Assembly: GCA_033220425.1 (NCBI GenBank)
Contig: CM065648.1
Span: 2,852,001 to 2,916,000, forward strand
Reading direction: 5' to 3'
DNA length: 64,000 nucleotides
Origin: Lepraria neglecta
Lineage: Eukaryota > Ascomycota > Lecanoromycetes > Lecanorales > Stereocaulaceae
Below are positions 54,059 through 64,000 of this stretch, piece after piece (position 1 is the stretch's first letter; each line of letters begins with the position of its first letter). Position numbers and translations under genes: made by a program. The notes beneath the pieces are model-generated. The model was not told the DNA's origin. It did not search any database and saw only the letters and a program-made list of their open reading frames with translations.

Positions 54059-55731
54059 ATGGCTGGGGAAGTTATAGCTATGACAGGCTGTCTGCCACCA
54101 CGGCTGCCTCCGGGTCTTGTTGCGGGCACCTTCGTGGTTGTAGCCGTATTAGCAAGCACCCTAATAGTCTATCGACTTTATCTGAGTCCGTTGGGAGGAA
54201 TACCTGGGCCAACGTTGGCCGCTGCAACTGGATGGTATGAGTTCTACTATGATTGTGTTCTGGCTGGACAGTACTTTGTCGAGATTGAGAGAATGCACCG
54301 CCTGTACGGCCTGTTCCTACTTCTGATACATATCTATGCCCAGGGGGAGCGACTGACACAGATGTCCCAGGTCCAATCGTGCGCATCTCCCCAAACGAAG
54401 TCCACATCAATGACCCGGAATACTTTGCAGAGCTCAACTCAAACACTCTGAAGCTCGACAAATATGCTTGGTATTACGGGTTCGCTGCAGCCGCCGGCTC
54501 TGGGTTTGGAACTGTTTCCTCCGATCTCCACCGGATTCGGCGGAATGCATTGGCAAAGTACTTTTCGACAAGCAATGTGTCGCATTTGGAACCTTTCATC
54601 CAGAAATGGGTGGCGAAACTGTGCTCAAGGCTGAAAGAGCACCGGCAGGACGCCAAAGTGGTTGACCTCTCGAATGCCTATCGCTGCTTTGCTCAAGATG
54701 TGATTGCCGAATACGCACTGCCCCGATCAAGCTCTTTTCTAGACTCACCAGATTTTTCTGCGGGCTACAATGGCGTCTTGCGGGACTTTGCTCGGATGAT
54801 TATATGGAATAGACATTTTCCCCTGCTCATTCCGATGTTCACCGCCATACCCAGATAAATAATTTCGATGCTGGACTCAGGCCCCAATCTTGCCGTGTTT
54901 GATTGGCAGACAGTAAGCACTCGCGCATGTTCTTCCCGCCTGACAAAGTATATGCTTACGTAAATAATCGCTGTCAAGTCGTTGAAAGACTCGGCGGCAA
55001 GTATTGTCTCGTCGAAAGGCCGAACTCTGGAGAATGCCAAGCCAACTGTACTTCAAGAGATCTACGACTCCGATCTTCCAGCCTCCGAGAAGTCTGTCTC
55101 TCGGTTTTTCCAAGAAGCCCAAACCTTGACAATTGCCGGCACGGAGACAACTAGCAATACGCTCAGCTTCACGACTTTCTACCTCCTCTCGGATCCCACG
55201 AAAATCGAATTACTGAAGAGGGAGCTGATTGATATGAAAAGAGATCTAAGCCAACCGCTAGCCTACTTCGACCTCCAAAAGCTGCCTTATCTCGCCGCGG
55301 TCATCACGGAGGGTCTTCGCATTAGTGACAGTGTTGCTGGCCGACTACCGAGGGTCAATCGAAATGCAGCGATGAGATACAAATCATTTGAGATTCCAGC
55401 CGGTACGGCGATCAGCATGTCGATTCGAGACATCCATTTCAACGAATCGATCTTTTCCAGCGCTCACGAGTTTCAGCCTGAGCGCTGGCTCGGAGATGCT
55501 GCAAAGAAACAAGCGCTGGAGAAATTCATGATTGCGTTTAGCAGGGGTCCGAGGAACTGTATCGGCATGAACCTTGCCTTGGCGGAGATGTATCTGGTGA
55601 TTGGGACTTTGTTTCGCAACTTTGACATGCGTTTGTTCGATACGAAGGAGGAGGACTTGACTATTGCGCACGATTTCTTTATGCCGTTTGGGCCGAGTGA
55701 TTCTAAGGGCTTGAGGGTGAAGGTACTGTGA
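54059..55731 (+). pseudogene. Cytochrome P450, apparently interrupted
   Basis: Exons 54059-54308, 54371-54912 and 54979-55731 rebuild a P450 of about 515 codons. It has an N-terminal anchor ([20 protein letters not shown]), the proline hinge GGIPGPTLA and RISPNEVHI. The I-helix oxygen motif is AGTETTSNT, the ExxR motif is TEGLRISD, PERW is present, and the heme loop is FSRGPRNCIGMNLA with its cysteine. All catalytic parts are present. Two defects appear: the first intron must start with GC rather than GT to keep frame, and a TAA at 54856-54858 (one C-to-T step from CAA) cuts the protein before the I-helix. The second intron (66 bases) is normal. It was probably a substrate-specific monooxygenase of secondary metabolism, recently lost, unless the base is an assembly error. 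Confidence 0.66.
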
Positions 55732-56254
55732 ATTTCCATAGTATTGATTTCGCGCAAACCTAAATAAAGAAAGGCGCAAGAAAAGAAAGAACAAAACTGA
55801 CGTTTAATGAAGAGAGGGAAATGCTAAAATGACAATTTTCCTAGATTCTATGGGTATTGAATTCCCACGTGGCATCATGGTCTTCGATAGAAGGATTGAC
55901 GGCCGTAATCCCACTCAATGGGCATGTGACGCCACCAAATTGTTTCGCATGTATTTGATACGTTCTTTAGGGTGCGAGATCACAATTTTGGCTCTTGAAA
56001 CAAAACCAACTTGCACTGTTTGCTAGCTTGTTCCTTTGTTGCGTTTTGGCGCTTTCATGCTCTTTTAAGATCATTTACGTGTCTCAGCCCCCAGGATTAT
56101 ATGTGTCGCAAATGAAAAGGAATTCGAGCCATCGTGCCTCAGCCCCCTGGATTATACGTGTCGCACATGAAAAGAAATTTGAGTCATCGCTTTGCGGAAG
56201 CTATAAGTGTCGACTGAATCTTCCCAGATGACCCCAAATCAGCAACCATTCTAA
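55732..56254. other. Intergenic with tandem duplication
   Basis: Upstream region of the secreted-protein gene. It holds the 55-bp repeat pair at 56081-56190. Confidence 0.5.
56081..56190. repeat. 55-bp tandem duplication upstream of a secreted-protein gene
   Basis: Two copies of 55 bases (56081-56135, 56136-56190) share CTCAGCCCCC, GGATTATA, GTGTCGCA and ATGAAAAG blocks and differ at roughly eight positions. They end about 65 bases before the downstream frame and could duplicate a control site. Confidence 0.8.
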
Positions 56255-56881
56255 TTGACTCACTCTACTATACTGTCAATTGTTACCTTATCTTTTTCCA
56301 TAACGTATCTCACTACTGCCCTCCTCCTGGGCTTGAGCGCCGGCGCTCTTTCGCTTCCGCACTCAACCCTACCACTACCAATTCCACCCTCGACAAACGA
56401 TATTCCTACGGCTGGGTCGGAAACTTTGGCGATCCTACGTGCGACGGAAAACAGCATGGTCACTGCCAGTCCTAGTATTGAGGCAGATTTCCTGCCAGAA
56501 GTGCACCAGGGCGATTGTGTCATATTCCAGCCGAGCAATGAGCCATATATTGGCATTGACTGGGGTGCGGGGAAAGATTACGGATTTAGCGTTCTGGCGG
56601 CATATATGGATACTGCTTGCGAAACACAAGTTGCCATAGTTACGAATACATTGGATCAAGCTGGAGCGTGCCTTCCGCTTAGCAGTTTTTTGGTAGGAAA
56701 TTCTCAGTATGGCGCAGTGATAAGAGGTGACGTTACGTTTGACAGAAGCCGTCTTGGCGATGCTGAGCGCGGTGTAGCCGGCTGTGTTGCGGGCGATCCA
56801 AGCGATGGCTCCTTCGACACGATCGTGTCAACTAGTCTGTACTGGTCATTCAAGATGATTCACAACGTATTCTGCCAGTAA
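56255..56881 (+). CDS. Secreted cysteine-containing protein, start unclear
   Basis: A frame of 208 residues opens with TTG at 56255 and then encodes a strong signal peptide (SITYLTTALLLGLSAGALSL). The mature part is acidic to neutral, with cysteines in QGDCVIF, DTACETQ, AGACLPL, GVAGCVAG and a terminal FCQ, plus the block GIDWGAGKDYGFSVLAAYMD. No ATG precedes the signal peptide in this frame. Either an upstream exon was missed, an ATG changed to TTG, or the gene is losing function. The cysteine order differs from that of the proteins at 23721 and 63516. No family recognised; extracellular location is inferred from the signal peptide alone. Confidence 0.55.
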   Translation: MTHSTILSIVTLSFSITYLTTALLLGLSAGALSLPHSTLPLPIPPSTNDIPTAGSETLAILRATENSMVTASPSIEADFLPEVHQGDCVIFQPSNEPYIGIDWGAGKDYGFSVLAAYMDTACETQVAIVTNTLDQAGACLPLSSFLVGNSQYGAVIRGDVTFDRSRLGDAERGVAGCVAGDPSDGSFDTIVSTSLYWSFKMIHNVFCQ

Positions 56882-58710
56882 CGCATGAGAAGTACCATCA
56901 AGTAGGTCGTCTAAGACTGACCAGATCAGCAATGCGTAGATATGTGACTTTATCACATGGTACAACTTACCCAGGCTCGTGGATCCTAAATCGCTGGAGG
57001 CGGCGCCCTCAATGTTACTCTTGGCTTTGAATGGCGAGCTTCCTAGACTTTGATCTCTTGCCATCCGACCTGCTTGCCAGGATCCGTCACCCAATTTCCG
57101 AAGTAATATCGCCTACCACCCCTGATAAACGCCCAAACATCACCACTTACAACTACTTGTCCGCACAAGACCATCCCCGTCTCCGCATCGTAGGTGAAGT
57201 CGCCGACCTATTTGTGACCCTTTGAAATCGAAGAACCCCATTTTGACTAGGTCGAGCGTTGATGGCAAGTCGTTTTGGAGTAGCCTCGCTCTGACTAGGA
57301 GAGGTTCTTGTGTCGTTGTTGGTCCAAGAGTAAACTCTTGGTAGATAACTTGATTAGCGAGTTAAGAGTCAATTTGGTACGATGTTGAGAAAATAGAAAA
57401 GATGGTTTCAAGAGTCGTGCAAATAGATTTTATAACCAGAATATCTTTCAAAATATACATTACCGTCACAAAATATCTTCTGTACTTCGATTCTATTATA
57501 CGTTAGTCCTGTTATACGTTAATCCTGCTATAATAATCATCGCTTACTATTATTATATAAAGTCGTACCTTATTGTAAAGATCTTTATATCAAGATAACT
57601 TAGGGGACTTACGGTTGTACCGCGCGATCATCGAAGGTGCCTACCTTTATCTAGATAATATCTTAGGTACTTATTCTAGCTTCGCATTCTAATTTGTTTG
57701 ACTTGATGGTTCTCTTACATAGCTTTCGTGATCTATCGTGCTTCTGGATCTGTGTAAGTGCTCTGTTTATACTCGCGAGTTCATCACTTCTTGTGACCAT
57801 TGCCTTCGGTGAAGGTAAGAATCGAATTGAATTCATACAAGAAGCTGTTTTATAGCGAGTCGAGAGCTTCCAAATTTTGTATCTGACCAAGGGATTCAAG
57901 CTTAAGAAAATTAGTAGGTCCTGATCTGATCGCAAAGCAATTACATCCACTTGAAATGAGCACCGCACGATCAGGACAGAGGCGGAGCACGAGGGTAAAA
58001 AAAGGCTGCACAAAAGACACCCAGGGTTGAGGCGTTAATTGCTCGTATCGTAGCACTCTATAGACCAATTGAGGCTAGGTTATCGCCACGGATCAAACGA
58101 AAACCAAGCATATTTGGAGAGATGTAGGAAAGAGGAGAAATATGGGTAGGAGATGCCTTTATATACTAGAAGATGCTGAAAGGAAGAACAGTGAATATGG
58201 AGGCTCGGCGGCAAAGGTATTCTTGTCAAATAGCCACGTCGCAAATCACTTCTGGGGACTGGATACAAGTTACGAAAGCCGTGAAAAAGATGACCTAGAT
58301 GTCGAGTGAAGGTGGTGGAGCTCTCGAGGAAAAATGAACTCGCCATAAATGAAGAAGCCAACTTAGGTAAACTTCGCGCATGAGATGTGAAAGATAGAAC
58401 CAAGAATAGAGATAGTTCTCGTAGTGATGTCACAAAAGATGGGAGCTTATTATGCTTAGGGTAAAGAAGAGTAGATCGAAGTTAAATATGTAAATTAAAG
58501 TACCAAGTCACCTGCAATTAATTGTCTCGAAAGTGATAGAAGCTTTCTACAAGTCACACTAGCCAGGGCAAAAGTTGAGTTAAAAACGTTGGTATGGAGA
58601 GAGTGCTTCTCAAATTTCAACAGTCACTAGCGATTGTCACTTGGAGGAACCAAATTCGAGGTTAGTGACTTGATTCTGATCAATTGTTTCAAGTTGTCAC
58701 TAAACAGGCC
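56882..58710. other. AT-rich gene-poor stretch
   Basis: 1.8 kb without a supported gene. From about 57400 to 57680 it is strongly AT-rich, with a short duplicated TTATACGTTA block near 57500. It resembles RIP-affected repeat remains, but no element could be named. Confidence 0.4.
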
Positions 58711-59650
58711 TTAGTGAAGTGAAATTATTGACCTCGGGGCCAAGTAGCCGTATCTGTGTAACATTGGGGTCAATCTGAACTTTGGATCAGTGAGGCTCGA
58801 ACTGTCCTCATTGGCTGAACCCTCATTTCTCTCGTCCTCTGAGTCTGGAACTATTGTCAACTGATTTTCTTGCACTGTCGGCAGGCTATTCTGTAATGTC
58901 TGGATCGTGTAGAAATTGTCGCTCTGTGCTCGGTCGAGAACATCAGGTGGAGTACTGGACCAGACGTTGGCAAGTTGATCTGGAGACACTCAGTCCTTCA
59001 TCCCCTGATTAAAGAGCTCGGACATGCTTATCTATGTCAGAATCACTCAAGCCCAACGCCCTGCGCTCCATTCTCTTCAGTTCTTGTACGTTACGTTTCA
59101 TTACCGACAGCCGTTTGGAGGAAGACTCTTTCTTTGGAGGTCGACCTTTTGCCATGGGCTTCCTCATTAGGTATCTCTCTGGTCTGGGCTGATGGTTTGT
59201 AGCTTGAGATCTTAGTCGAGGTAAGACTAGACTTCGAAGACGACCTGAAACTGTTTGAGTCTATTCAGATACCAACACATGGTATCCTTGGTACACATCA
59301 TCGCCTCCGCTTTCGGACTTCTTAATGTCCTCCGACCACTCTCCCGTAGCGAGGATCGCCGTCTCGTGGGGTGTTCGGCTGCCTGGATCGCTTAATCCCG
59401 CGTAGCCTCTCGTGCCTTGACCTCGGTTCCGCACCCCAAGGATTTGCAACTGATATTGAGAATGCGAGTACTGTTGGGCCAAGCGTAGGCCGTGTAATAC
59501 GGTATTCTTGAATCGGGGATTTTTCGGATCGCTTTTAGCTGTCATGTTTGGAGGTAATATATTGGGGTTTGCGCCAACAGACAACGATTCCGCAGCAGAA
59601 ATTGCTGATGGACTTGCTGAGTTGGAAAAATTTGGCATGATGAGCACCAC
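58711..59650 (-). pseudogene. Unresolved or decayed gene with AT-hook-like motif
   Basis: Three protein-like minus-strand pieces follow each other. The first (59650-59261, 129 residues) has SAISAAESLSVGANP and HSQYQLQILGVRNRGQG and could splice at GTATCT after YQGYHVL. The second (ending 59009) contains MAKGRPPKKESSSKR, an AT-hook/NLS-like patch, then KRMERRALGLSDSDIDKHV. The third, one frame over and overlapping it, starts MSELFNQGMKD, meets TGA at 58992-58990 (CGA by one change), then continues SPDQLANVWSSTPPDVLDR and an acidic tail to 58711. The shared composition suggests one nuclear protein gene that has decayed, or a real gene whose splicing I could not solve. No family recognised. Confidence 0.4.
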
Positions 59651-60190
59651 CAGAAAATAGAGAAGATTCCTGGTAGCCTAGGATAGTTTTTGTCAAGGGT
59701 GAATGTAACCTAGCTTCAATTCATGATTGCCACAGATTGTGATCTGCAAACGGAACAATTCTGCAATTAAGCTTGACCATAAATCTACGCGTTGTCGCAA
59801 GTCGCATTGTCGACTTTCCGGCGGATCTGCATGGGACGTGTTTCATATGAAGTGCAAGTCCACATCTTTGAGATTACTAGAGGTCTGTGATATACCTTGC
59901 ACCACACTCCGAGAAATCTCAGAAGACATTTTTTTGGGGCTCGTAGACGCCTAATTGAGGGTCGCCAAAATATGGCCAAGACTGTCATGGCCGTGGGTAG
60001 AGTTAGCTTTCAGCAGCTCTCTTGAATCGATCACATGTTGTTCCCGTTGACAGCAGGCAGGTCCAGACAGAAAAATGCTCAGGCGATTGAAGCCTGTCAT
60101 GAGGGTTACAACATTCTATTGGGGTGCTCATTGGTAAGCGCAGTACGTGATCTATAGTATCCATTACCGGTCCAAACATGGCTCCTGGAT
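59651..60190. other. Intergenic
   Basis: No supported gene or repeat. Confidence 0.45.
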
Positions 60191-61609
60191 TTAACCATTG
60201 CAAACGCATTCTAGTTCCGGCGGATCGGTCAAATACTGTCCAATGTAACCATTCGGCACATTGACACCATCGTCTTCTCCTCCACAGCCATTATGTCCAG
60301 TACAGCCGTTCACGATGTAACCATTCTGCGTAGGGCAATCTGCAAATTCGTGATCCTCGTCAAGGCTATCCAAATCCCACGAGCACACCTGAGTATTCGA
60401 AAGGCAGGCCGAATTGATCGTCGTGCCTTGAACCAAGTACTGACCTAGCTGGCCTTTGGAACCGCCCAATCCAGTACAGATGGCTGCACCGCCAAGAAGC
60501 AACTCAGGCGTTGTCCAATTGGAGAATATCTGTTGAAGCACAGGAGCATAATCATCTCCCATGCTCCCTAAATTATCGAGCGAGTAAGTGGTGTTCGTGC
60601 TGTTGTCATACCAGAAGGGTCCACACATGTTGTTACTGTCATAACCATTTTCGCAGCCAGTCGTGTATGCAAGACCACCATCTGTTGTAGTGGCTAAGCT
60701 GTGAATGTTCGTGGCATTGGCTCTGGCAATGATGACGTTGTTCGCAGTCAAAGCTCGGGAGATGACATAAGTTTGAAGGCCAATGAGTAATTGGTCTGAC
60801 GCAGATGAGATGTCCGGCAGAGGATTGACTTGAAATTGACCGGTACTAGCAAAATGGATAAAAGTGTCGAGATCGTTGACGATGAGAGGAAGAGAGCTTG
60901 CGATGTTTTGCTGGTATTGCTGAACGACGCCTGAAAGGGAGTTGCTCAGCTCGCTCATCTGAATCACTTGTGTCTGCGTTGTCCCGATTAGCATTAGGTT
61001 TCTGAAGACTTGTGGACTTTGTTGATTGGCGACCACGACTGCTTTGATCAAGCCTGCGACCGAAAGGACGTTCAAGAATTGGAGGCCCGTAGCCAGTGCT
61101 ACGAGAATTTCGTTCATCAAGACTTTTGCGTTCTTTAGTGGGTCAAGGAGCTCCACGATGGCACCAACTCTCTCAGCGGCGAGTCCGTTGGCGTTACCCA
61201 TGCCGCGCCAGTAGGAGTTGAACACTTGATTGATGCCGTATATGTTGTATGCGATGTAAAAATCCTTGGCGGTGAAGTTTTTGCTCATAGGAAAGCTGCA
61301 TGCGCTAGGTTGGATGGCTGTGCAGTCCATAGCGGCCAGGCCCTGGACCTCCCAAAAGCAGGACGAAAAGTTTGATGTAGTATCGCATTTGTCCTTGTGG
61401 GCGGCCCACCAGGTCTGAGTGTACTGAGTCATGCCAAGGGTATCCCAGCAAGATGGATCGACTCCGCCCACAGAAGGCGTGTTGCACTGTCCCGATCCAG
61501 TGTTGAGGCTGTTAAGGGTGGGATAGACCATTGGGTTCGCCGCAACGATGGTGGTATCAAGGATGGCCACAGCCAAGAAAGAAATGGCTGGCGGCCGCAT
61601 GAGGTGCAA
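60191..61609 (-). CDS. Large secreted Cys-rich protein (possibly DUF7872 type)
   Basis: One uninterrupted minus-strand frame of 472 residues. A signal peptide (ISFLAVAILDTTIVAANP, residues 9-26) leads to a region with many cysteines: GQCNTPS, SCWDTLGMTQYTQTWW, KCDTTSNFSSCFW and MDCTAIQPSACSF. The middle (about residues 150-320) has long amphipathic, mostly cysteine-free helices, for example GLQFLNVLSVAGLIKAVVVA. The last 130 residues are again rich in cysteine, glycine and N-glycosylation sites, ending GCTGHNGCGGEDD and LECVCNG. This layout, with CWDTLGM near the N-terminus, resembles a family of fungal extracellular proteins of unknown function; the DUF number is from memory and weak. Cell-wall or host-surface roles are speculation. 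Confidence 0.75.
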   Translation of the reverse strand: MHLMRPPAISFLAVAILDTTIVAANPMVYPTLNSLNTGSGQCNTPSVGGVDPSCWDTLGMTQYTQTWWAAHKDKCDTTSNFSSCFWEVQGLAAMDCTAIQPSACSFPMSKNFTAKDFYIAYNIYGINQVFNSYWRGMGNANGLAAERVGAIVELLDPLKNAKVLMNEILVALATGLQFLNVLSVAGLIKAVVVANQQSPQVFRNLMLIGTTQTQVIQMSELSNSLSGVVQQYQQNIASSLPLIVNDLDTFIHFASTGQFQVNPLPDISSASDQLLIGLQTYVISRALTANNVIIARANATNIHSLATTTDGGLAYTTGCENGYDSNNMCGPFWYDNSTNTTYSLDNLGSMGDDYAPVLQQIFSNWTTPELLLGGAAICTGLGGSKGQLGQYLVQGTTINSACLSNTQVCSWDLDSLDEDHEFADCPTQNGYIVNGCTGHNGCGGEDDGVNVPNGYIGQYLTDPPELECVCNG

Positions 61610-63515
61610 GTGGGTTCAGAAGGAGATTACGTCCAAGTGATTGAGTCAACCAATTGGGAAATCTTTTTTTCTCTCGGAACTTTTTGATGCAATGTACATG
61701 ACCAACGTGGATTGCGTGTGATGAGGATTAAGGAATCTACAATTGGAACAACCTCGTCTTATACCGCAGGCTATGAGGGTATTGCTCTACCTTCATGATG
61801 AACCTGTTGTAGTAAACTCTACCGTCTCGACCTCTCAAGTTGAGGTACGACGCCTCGTGCAAGTGTTCAGGAGTCGTCGTGGTAGCACATATGATGACCC
61901 ACTTTCATCCCGCGCGAGATACGACCCAGTTCGTGGCATGATCATCGGAGCGTGGGATTATCAAGGTTTGGTGCATGTGACCCCTGAAGCCACTCGTCCT
62001 AAAAGATAAGCTCACGCCATTCCGGCGGTGAACAAGATACGTCATTGTGCTCAAGAGTGGTCCCCTTGGTCGGAGAATTCTGCTATTAAAAGCGATACTC
62101 GCCAATTCGGACCGTCCCGGCTTCAGGACATGCATGCTGGGTTACCAACTGCCGGAAGGCGTACATAAGCGCTTGTACGTACTTGGGTCGTAGATGAAAC
62201 AACAGAAGGACCCGGCTGTTCCGCCTCTTTAAGCGCAGGCATATGTCAGGGTCGTTCGAATTAACATTACACCGCTAGAGCCTTGCTAGTCGTGTTCGGT
62301 CGTTGTGGATCAGGATTGAAGTTGCTGGTCCGACGTTCATCTCTCAATCATTTCCATACAACTGTAGCATTTGTATCCACGTGCAGCGAAGGGGCCACTT
62401 TTCTCGCTGCAAGCCCGGGAGAACATAGTTTCTGATATCGGAGCTCGACACGATTGGATGTGATGTCCGCCGTGTTTCGCCGATTAAGATTCCTCATGAT
62501 TGCGAATATGAAATGAAGCACTAGCATTGCGCTATGACGGAGAAGTTTTTTACCAGGACGGAATGAGAAAGAACGCCGTCATCTTGTAATTTGGAGTTGA
62601 GGCCTTGCAAGGTCAGATTCAGGCATGGATCAATCATTTGAGACAGAGCATGCGAGCTGGGGTATGGGTGTGGAGCTGGGCTATCAGGGATAGCGAGCAG
62701 CACATACCCTTGCTATTTGCCATGTTGAGGGGCCACTCAAACCGGAGGTCTAAGTACATCTGTTTCACCTGCGCTCATATCCGCTTTGCCGTGTCGCCTG
62801 TCCGACCAGTAGCGCAACAATCTGATTGCCGCCTACTTTGCTAACAGATGTTGGGGCGAATCGAGGATGGGCATGGTCTAGACATTGTCTCAACAAAAGC
62901 CTGGGCTGTGAACGGCTTTATCCCATACCATTCAAAACAAGCTAGTGACAAAAAGTTTCTGCCAATTTTCGCTTGCTCCTAATTCTCCTAAATCTTGGGC
63001 CGCAAGACATGCTTGTTCGCAGGTTGGCTGTGAAAACTTGGAAGGGTCAGTGCGTTCGTCGTGCGTTCGTCGTTAATTGGTATACTTAGGATGTTATTAC
63101 AATTGATGCAAAATGCGTATGAGCTATTGTTATTGGCTAGGCTGAAATCGCAAACCTTATTTCACCCAAAATGTTCCGTCTGGTCGAATGAGTTCATTGA
63201 GATGTCCTTAGTACTATGCACTTGCAGAGCAAGCTTGGATCCGGTGCACCACACTTAAAGCCACCTAGGAAGCTCTCCGACGCTAGAGAATCATCAACAT
63301 ACATCATTCCCAGCGGTTTCTCTGCCTTGCGCATCTGCCTCACCGTATCTAAATTTGATTGTGTTCAATTGACGCACGTCAGAATTGCAAGGGCTCGCTA
63401 CAAACATGCCCAGTATAAGTGTGATAGAGCTCTCATCATTGCACACCTTTCTCCAACTCCCTCTTCCATCGAAAGCATTTTGCGATTCAACTGACAGAAG
63501 GCGAGAACAGCCAAA
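61610..63515. other. Gene-poor stretch
   Basis: 1.9 kb between divergent secreted-protein genes. An 88-residue plus ORF at 61743-62009 lacks motifs. No repeat recognised. Confidence 0.4.
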
Positions 63516-64000
63516 ATGTCGAGGAAGTCAGCTCCATTGCTGGTTACGTCATTGTTCTTCATCCTTTCGCGCTTTGGTGAAAGTCTCCCAGTGAACCAGG
63601 GTCTGGAAAAACGGGATTCACTTTACTGCTTCCCCATCAACCCTCCGAGGCCTCTTTTCTGGTGGGATTGCGCGAACGCTGTGCTCCAAATCAACGCCGA
63701 AAGTCCAAATTCTAACAACGTCCCTTATATATTTGGCACGGAATTAGGAGCTACATACTCAAGTGAAATTTATCAATGGGAGTCTGGTTAGTGCATACAC
63801 CTGCTTCGTATCGGGACAAGCATGACTGACAACCTACGAGATACATGCGTTATTGAAATGGCAATCGAAAGTAGCGTGAATCAACTAGCGACTTGGAACA
63901 GCATTAAGACCGCTGCTCTGAGGGTAATTCAGAGATGCGTGAAGAATGACGGTCAACTAGGAGGCACTTACATTGGTAAGTCTTGACCAGGAATTCGAGG
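63516..64000 (+). CDS. Secreted cysteine-patterned protein, family A (partial)
   Basis: Exons 63516-63786 and 63841-63975 join in phase over a 54-base intron, giving 135 residues. A further intron begins at 63976 (GTAAGT) and the gene runs off the window. A signal peptide (LLVTSLFFILSRFGESLP) is followed by LEKRDS, which resembles a Kex2-type KR cleavage site. The mature part has LYC, then WWDCANAVLQI, then YQWESGDTCVIEMAIE, RVIQRC, and QLGGTYIG. This C...DC(A)xAV...W.sgdC.I...A...I..C...GG order matches the gene at 23721 and a common class of fungal small secreted proteins. Function unknown; candidate effector only by general features. Confidence 0.72.

Noticed and set aside
39476-55731. Secondary-metabolite gene cluster (SDR, FAD monooxygenase, MFS, P450)
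   Set aside because: No polyketide, peptide or terpene synthase is present, and core genes (such as the DUF726 gene) lie between, so the enzymes may be unrelated.
1-64000. CRISPR arrays, bacterial operons or ribosome-binding sites
   Set aside because: The window is clearly fungal nuclear DNA with spliceosomal introns; no spaced repeat array occurs.

Overview
The window reads as nuclear DNA of a filamentous ascomycete (Pezizomycotina). Most genes are split by short introns of about 45-85 bases with GT...AG ends. The families present are typical of such fungi: Pth11/rhodopsin-type membrane proteins, a wax-synthase-type O-acyltransferase, Dal5-type MFS transporter, Ppg1 phosphatase, Lst4/FNIP, a SET protein with TPR repeats, and several small secreted proteins. 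Dothideomycetes is a guess from the overall gene style, not something proved here. Exons were joined by hand from splice sites and reading phase, and every accepted junction was checked to keep frame.

Layout. 1-246 is the end of a tubulin-folding cofactor D gene. 1.1-2.3 kb is a decayed gene of a repeat-motif family. 2.9-4.0 kb is an unrecognised basic-tailed protein. 4.7-7.1 kb is a TPR-SET protein. 7.6-8.8 kb is a decayed Tc1/mariner transposon. 9.1-12.7 kb is a folliculin-interacting (Lst4-type) protein, divergent from a double GFA-domain protein at 13.2-14.3 kb across a promoter with a perfect 18-bp palindrome. 15-26 kb is an accessory stretch: a rhodopsin-domain protein, an EHN-type epoxide hydrolase, a small secreted protein, a secreted alpha/beta hydrolase, a four-cysteine secreted protein and a second, soluble-epoxide-hydrolase-like secreted enzyme. 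28-33.4 kb is housekeeping-like: Ppg1 phosphatase, a small single-pass protein, the O-acyltransferase and a LEA-like hydrophilic protein. 34-36 kb holds two decayed ML-domain (NPC2-like) genes in tandem. 36.6-45.6 kb has a glycine-zipper/RS protein, a short-chain dehydrogenase, a small Cys-rich protein, an FAD monooxygenase and an MFS transporter with a frameshift near its end. 47.6-53.6 kb has a second rhodopsin-domain protein and a large DUF726/TMCO4-like lipase-fold protein. 54-64 kb is accessory again: an interrupted P450, secreted proteins and unresolved decayed ORFs, ending in a secreted four-cysteine protein cut by the window edge.

How the parts relate. Core genes lie next to gene-poor, fast-decaying accessory stretches. 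Four damaged loci contain in-frame stop codons that a single C-to-T change on the coding strand would explain (TGA from CGA, TAA from CAA), consistent with RIP-like or methylation-driven decay. Three alpha/beta hydrolases, an SDR, an FAD monooxygenase and a P450 give the region an oxidative/hydrolytic flavour, but I see no backbone synthase, so I do not call a biosynthetic cluster. No convincing tRNA, rRNA or CRISPR array was seen.
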